The position numbers and the translations under genes were made by a program. A stretch of DNA of 64,000 nt, taken from assembly GCF_014644455.1 (NCBI RefSeq), contig NZ_BMKS01000007.1, positions 115,699 through 179,698 of the forward strand, given 5' to 3'. Under the pieces are notes generated by a model. That model was not told the origin of the DNA, searched no databases, and worked only from the letters and a program-made list of their open reading frames with translations. Source of the DNA: Caldovatus sediminis (GTDB lineage: Bacteria; Pseudomonadota; Alphaproteobacteria; Acetobacterales; Acetobacteraceae). This document shows positions 61,686 to 64,000 of the stretch, piece by piece (the stretch's first letter is position 1; each line of letters starts with the position of its first letter).

Positions 61686-64000
61686 ATGGCCAGGCTCAAC
61701 AGGATCATCGGGGGTCCGGGGCGCGACAGCCTGACGGGGACAAGCGGGGACGACTTCATCGACGGCGGCGCCGGCAACGACATGCTGGTCGGCGGCGGGG
61801 GCAACGACGTGCTGCGCGGCGGCCCCGGCGCGGATTCCCTCGTCGGCGGCAACGGCATCGACACCGCGGACTACACCACCTCGCCCGCCGGGGTGACGAT
61901 CGCACTGAACCAGAACCCGAACCTGACCACGCGCGGCTTCGGCGGCGACGCGACCGGGGACACCCTGGCCGGGATCGAGAACCTGACCGGCTCCCACTCC
62001 AACGACATGCTCACCGGCAACGGCCTGGCCAACCGGCTGATCGGCAACCTCGGCAACGACACGCTGCGCGGCATGGACGGCGACGACGTGCTGTTCGGCG
62101 ACACCGTGGCGGACCTCGACGACGACGGCGAACCCGACGACGCGGACGGCGACGGCGTCCCGGACGGCGTCCATGGCCCGGCCGGCGGCGCCGACCTGCT
62201 GGACGGCGGCATGGGCAACGACACGCTCTTCGGGGGCGGAGGCAACGACACGCTGCTCGGCGGCTTCGGCGATGACGTGCTCCGCGGCGGCCACGGCGCC
62301 GACCTGCTGCACGGCGGCGACGGCAACGACTGGATGGACGGCGGCGAGGGAAACGACACCCTCGTCGGCGGCTTCGGCAGCAACACGATGATGGGCGGCG
62401 CGGGGGATGACGAGATCGTCGCCTCGATCGGCGACGACCTGATCTCCGGCGGCGACGGCAACGACTGGGTCTCGGCCGGCGTCGGCAACGACACGGTGCG
62501 CGGCGGCGCCGGCGACGACACCATCCTGGGCGGGTCCGGCGCGGACGAGCTGTACGGCGGCGACGGCGACGACTGGCTCAACGGCGGCGAGGGTCCCGAC
62601 CTGATCGACGGCGGGGAGGGGAGCGACACGGCGGACTACTCGACCGCGGGCAGCCCGGTCCTCGTCGACATGCAGAACGGCGTGACCGGGGGCGCCGCCG
62701 CGGGTGATACGCTGGTCGGCATCGAGAACCTGGTCGGGTCCGCCGGCGACGACATTCTGATCGGCGACGCCGCGGACAACCGGCTGGAGGGCGGTCCCGG
62801 CGACGACACCATCTCGGGCGAGGGCGGCGACGACACGCTGGTCGGCGGAGCGGGCGCGGACCTGCTGATCGGCCAGTCCGGGCTCGATACCGCGGACTAC
62901 TCGGCATCGCCCGCCGCGGCGACGGTCCAGCTCAACGGCACCGCCGCCGATCCGACCATCGCCGGCACCGGCCTCGGCGGCGACGCGGAGGGCGACACCC
63001 TGATCCTGATCGAGCGGATCATCGGTTCCGCCTTCGACGACGTGCTGATCGGCAGCGAGCTGTCCGACACGCTCATGGGCGGTTCGGGCGCCGACACGAT
63101 CGACGGCCGGGGCGGCATCGACACGGCGGAATACTCCTCCTCCTCCGCGGGGGTCTGGGTGACGCTCGACGCGAGCGGGACGACGATCGGCGTCGGCGGC
63201 GATGCGGAGGGCGATCACATCTCGAACATCGAGAACCTGATCGGCTCCGATCACAACGACACCCTGTTCGGCAGCGCCGTGGCGAACCGCCTCGACGGCG
63301 GCGCCGGCGACGACCTGCTGCGCGGCGGGCCGGGCGCCGACACGCTGATCGGCGGCGACGGTATCGACACCGCCGACTACTCCGCCGCGGCGAGCGCCGT
63401 CGCGGTGCTCGCCACCACCACCCCGGGCGTGCTGGCCGGCACGGTGGGCGATGCCGCCGGCGACATCCTGGTCGAGGTGGAGAACCTGATCGGCTCGGCC
63501 TTCAACGACACCCTGGCCGGGACCGCCGGCGCCAACCTGCTGATCGGCGGCGCCGGCAACGACACGCTCTCCGGCGGCGACGGCAACGACACGCTGGTCG
63601 GCGGCGCCGGGGCCGACAGCCTGATCGGCGGCAACGGCATCGACACCGCGGACTACTCCACCTCGCCGGGCGGCGTCGTCGCCGTGATCGGCGGCGTCGT
63701 CACGTCGGGTCAGCCGGCCAACAGCCACGCCGCCGGCGACACGATCACGAGCTCGATCGAGAACCTGATCGGCTCGGCCTTCGACGACACGCTGGTCGGC
63801 AGCGCCAACGGCGGCTCGGTCGCGAACCGGCTCGTCGGCGGCGGGGGCAACGACCTGCTGATCGGCAACGACGGCAACGACACGCTCGACGGCGGCGACG
63901 GCAACGACACGCTGGTCGGCGGCCTCGGCGCCGACCTGCTGCTCGGCGGCAACGGCAACGACACCGCGGACTATTCCGCCGCGGCGAGCGCCGTCGCGGT
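61686..64000 (+). CDS. Large RTX calcium-binding protein (3' end beyond the window)
   Basis: At least 771 residues with no stop before the right edge; starts [20 protein letters not shown] at ATG 61686 behind GGAAAGG. Almost the whole length is glycine-rich nonapeptides (GGxGxDxxx), in blocks separated by strand-forming linkers. Each linker starts TADY or TAEY (near 61865, 62632, 62888, 63119, 63368, 63643, 63961) and usually holds an [19 protein letters not shown] segment. One acidic insert, [20 protein letters not shown], lies near residue 140. Such proteins leave by type I secretion and bind calcium outside. Function (adhesin, matrix, protease) cannot be told without the C-terminus. Confidence 0.92.
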   Translation, partial: MARLNRIIGGPGRDSLTGTSGDDFIDGGAGNDMLVGGGGNDVLRGGPGADSLVGGNGIDTADYTTSPAGVTIALNQNPNLTTRGFGGDATGDTLAGIENLTGSHSNDMLTGNGLANRLIGNLGNDTLRGMDGDDVLFGDTVADLDDDGEPDDADGDGVPDGVHGPAGGADLLDGGMGNDTLFGGGGNDTLLGGFGDDVLRGGHGADLLHGGDGNDWMDGGEGNDTLVGGFGSNTMMGGAGDDEIVASIGDDLISGGDGNDWVSAGVGNDTVRGGAGDDTILGGSGADELYGGDGDDWLNGGEGPDLIDGGEGSDTADYSTAGSPVLVDMQNGVTGGAAAGDTLVGIENLVGSAGDDILIGDAADNRLEGGPGDDTISGEGGDDTLVGGAGADLLIGQSGLDTADYSASPAAATVQLNGTAADPTIAGTGLGGDAEGDTLILIERIIGSAFDDVLIGSELSDTLMGGSGADTIDGRGGIDTAEYSSSSAGVWVTLDASGTTIGVGGDAEGDHISNIENLIGSDHNDTLFGSAVANRLDGGAGDDLLRGGPGADTLIGGDGIDTADYSAAASAVAVLATTTPGVLAGTVGDAAGDILVEVENLIGSAFNDTLAGTAGANLLIGGAGNDTLSGGDGNDTLVGGAGADSLIGGNGIDTADYSTSPGGVVAVIGGVVTSGQPANSHAAGDTITSSIENLIGSAFDDTLVGSANGGSVANRLVGGGGNDLLIGNDGNDTLDGGDGNDTLVGGLGADLLLGGNGNDTADYSAAASAVA

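Noticed and set aside
61686..64000. Regular short repeats that could suggest a CRISPR array
   Set aside because: They are in-frame coding repeats of glycine-aspartate nonapeptides without constant repeats and unique spacers.

Overview
The window is very GC-rich (by eye well above 70 %), densely coded and rich in alphaproteobacterial families: a complete Liv-type importer, an ATP12-type F1-ATPase assembly chaperone, a HWE-type sensor kinase, an AsmA-like protein and RTX calcium-binding proteins. I infer an alphaproteobacterium, most likely Rhodospirillales/Acetobacteraceae. No rRNA, tRNA or CRISPR array was found.

Layout. 1-8.8 kb: the start of an NSS/SNF sodium symporter (cut by the left edge) behind a HupE-like gene, a VOC protein, an orphan oligopeptide-type binding protein, a binding protein/permease/TauD-dioxygenase operon with no ATPase, and an MFS exporter. 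8.8-9.8 kb: a fossil DDE transposase split by a short repeat. 9.8-13.9 kb: a dienelactone-hydrolase-like protein, a branched-chain-type binding protein and an M20 amidohydrolase. 14.0-19.9 kb: a phosphonate biosynthesis locus: a nucleotidyltransferase divergent from an overlapping operon of PEP mutase fused to a second nucleotidyltransferase, phosphonopyruvate decarboxylase, a flippase-like membrane protein and 2-aminoethylphosphonate transaminase. Together these can turn PEP into 2-aminoethylphosphonate and probably its CMP-activated form, for a lipid or glycan. 19.9-25 kb: hsp20-lon and a type II NADH dehydrogenase. 25.2-34.4 kb: a five-gene liv operon and a set of catabolic oxidoreductases and hydrolases. 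34.4-39.2 kb: housekeeping genes (mutL, rsmD, rluB, a class I glutamine amidotransferase, tadA). 39.2-44.3 kb: a DUF4214/coiled-coil protein with a glycosyltransferase, then a NIPSNAP-like protein, an SCP2-like/alpha-beta hydrolase fusion and an enolase-superfamily enzyme. 44.3-45.5 kb: a dead IS3-family element. 45.8-52.9 kb: a DEAD-box helicase, acylphosphatase, ATP12 chaperone, AsmA protein and a pseudouridine synthase. 53.5-58 kb: an unknown protein divergent from a large PAS/HWE kinase, then a secreted nuclease. 58.3-64 kb: an RTX protein, two small acidic unknown proteins that share a short motif with it, and the start of a very large RTX protein open at the right edge.

The two most unusual things are (1) a family of 98-99 bp two-hairpin interspersed repeats, five full copies and one half copy. 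Five of the six sit exactly on TAG stop codons and the other interrupts the transposase fossil, where the empty site can be reconstructed; (2) the phosphonate locus with two nucleotidyltransferases and a built-in flippase-like gene. The shared GDNT motif in the three neighbouring proteins at 58-61 kb is a third candidate for something undescribed.
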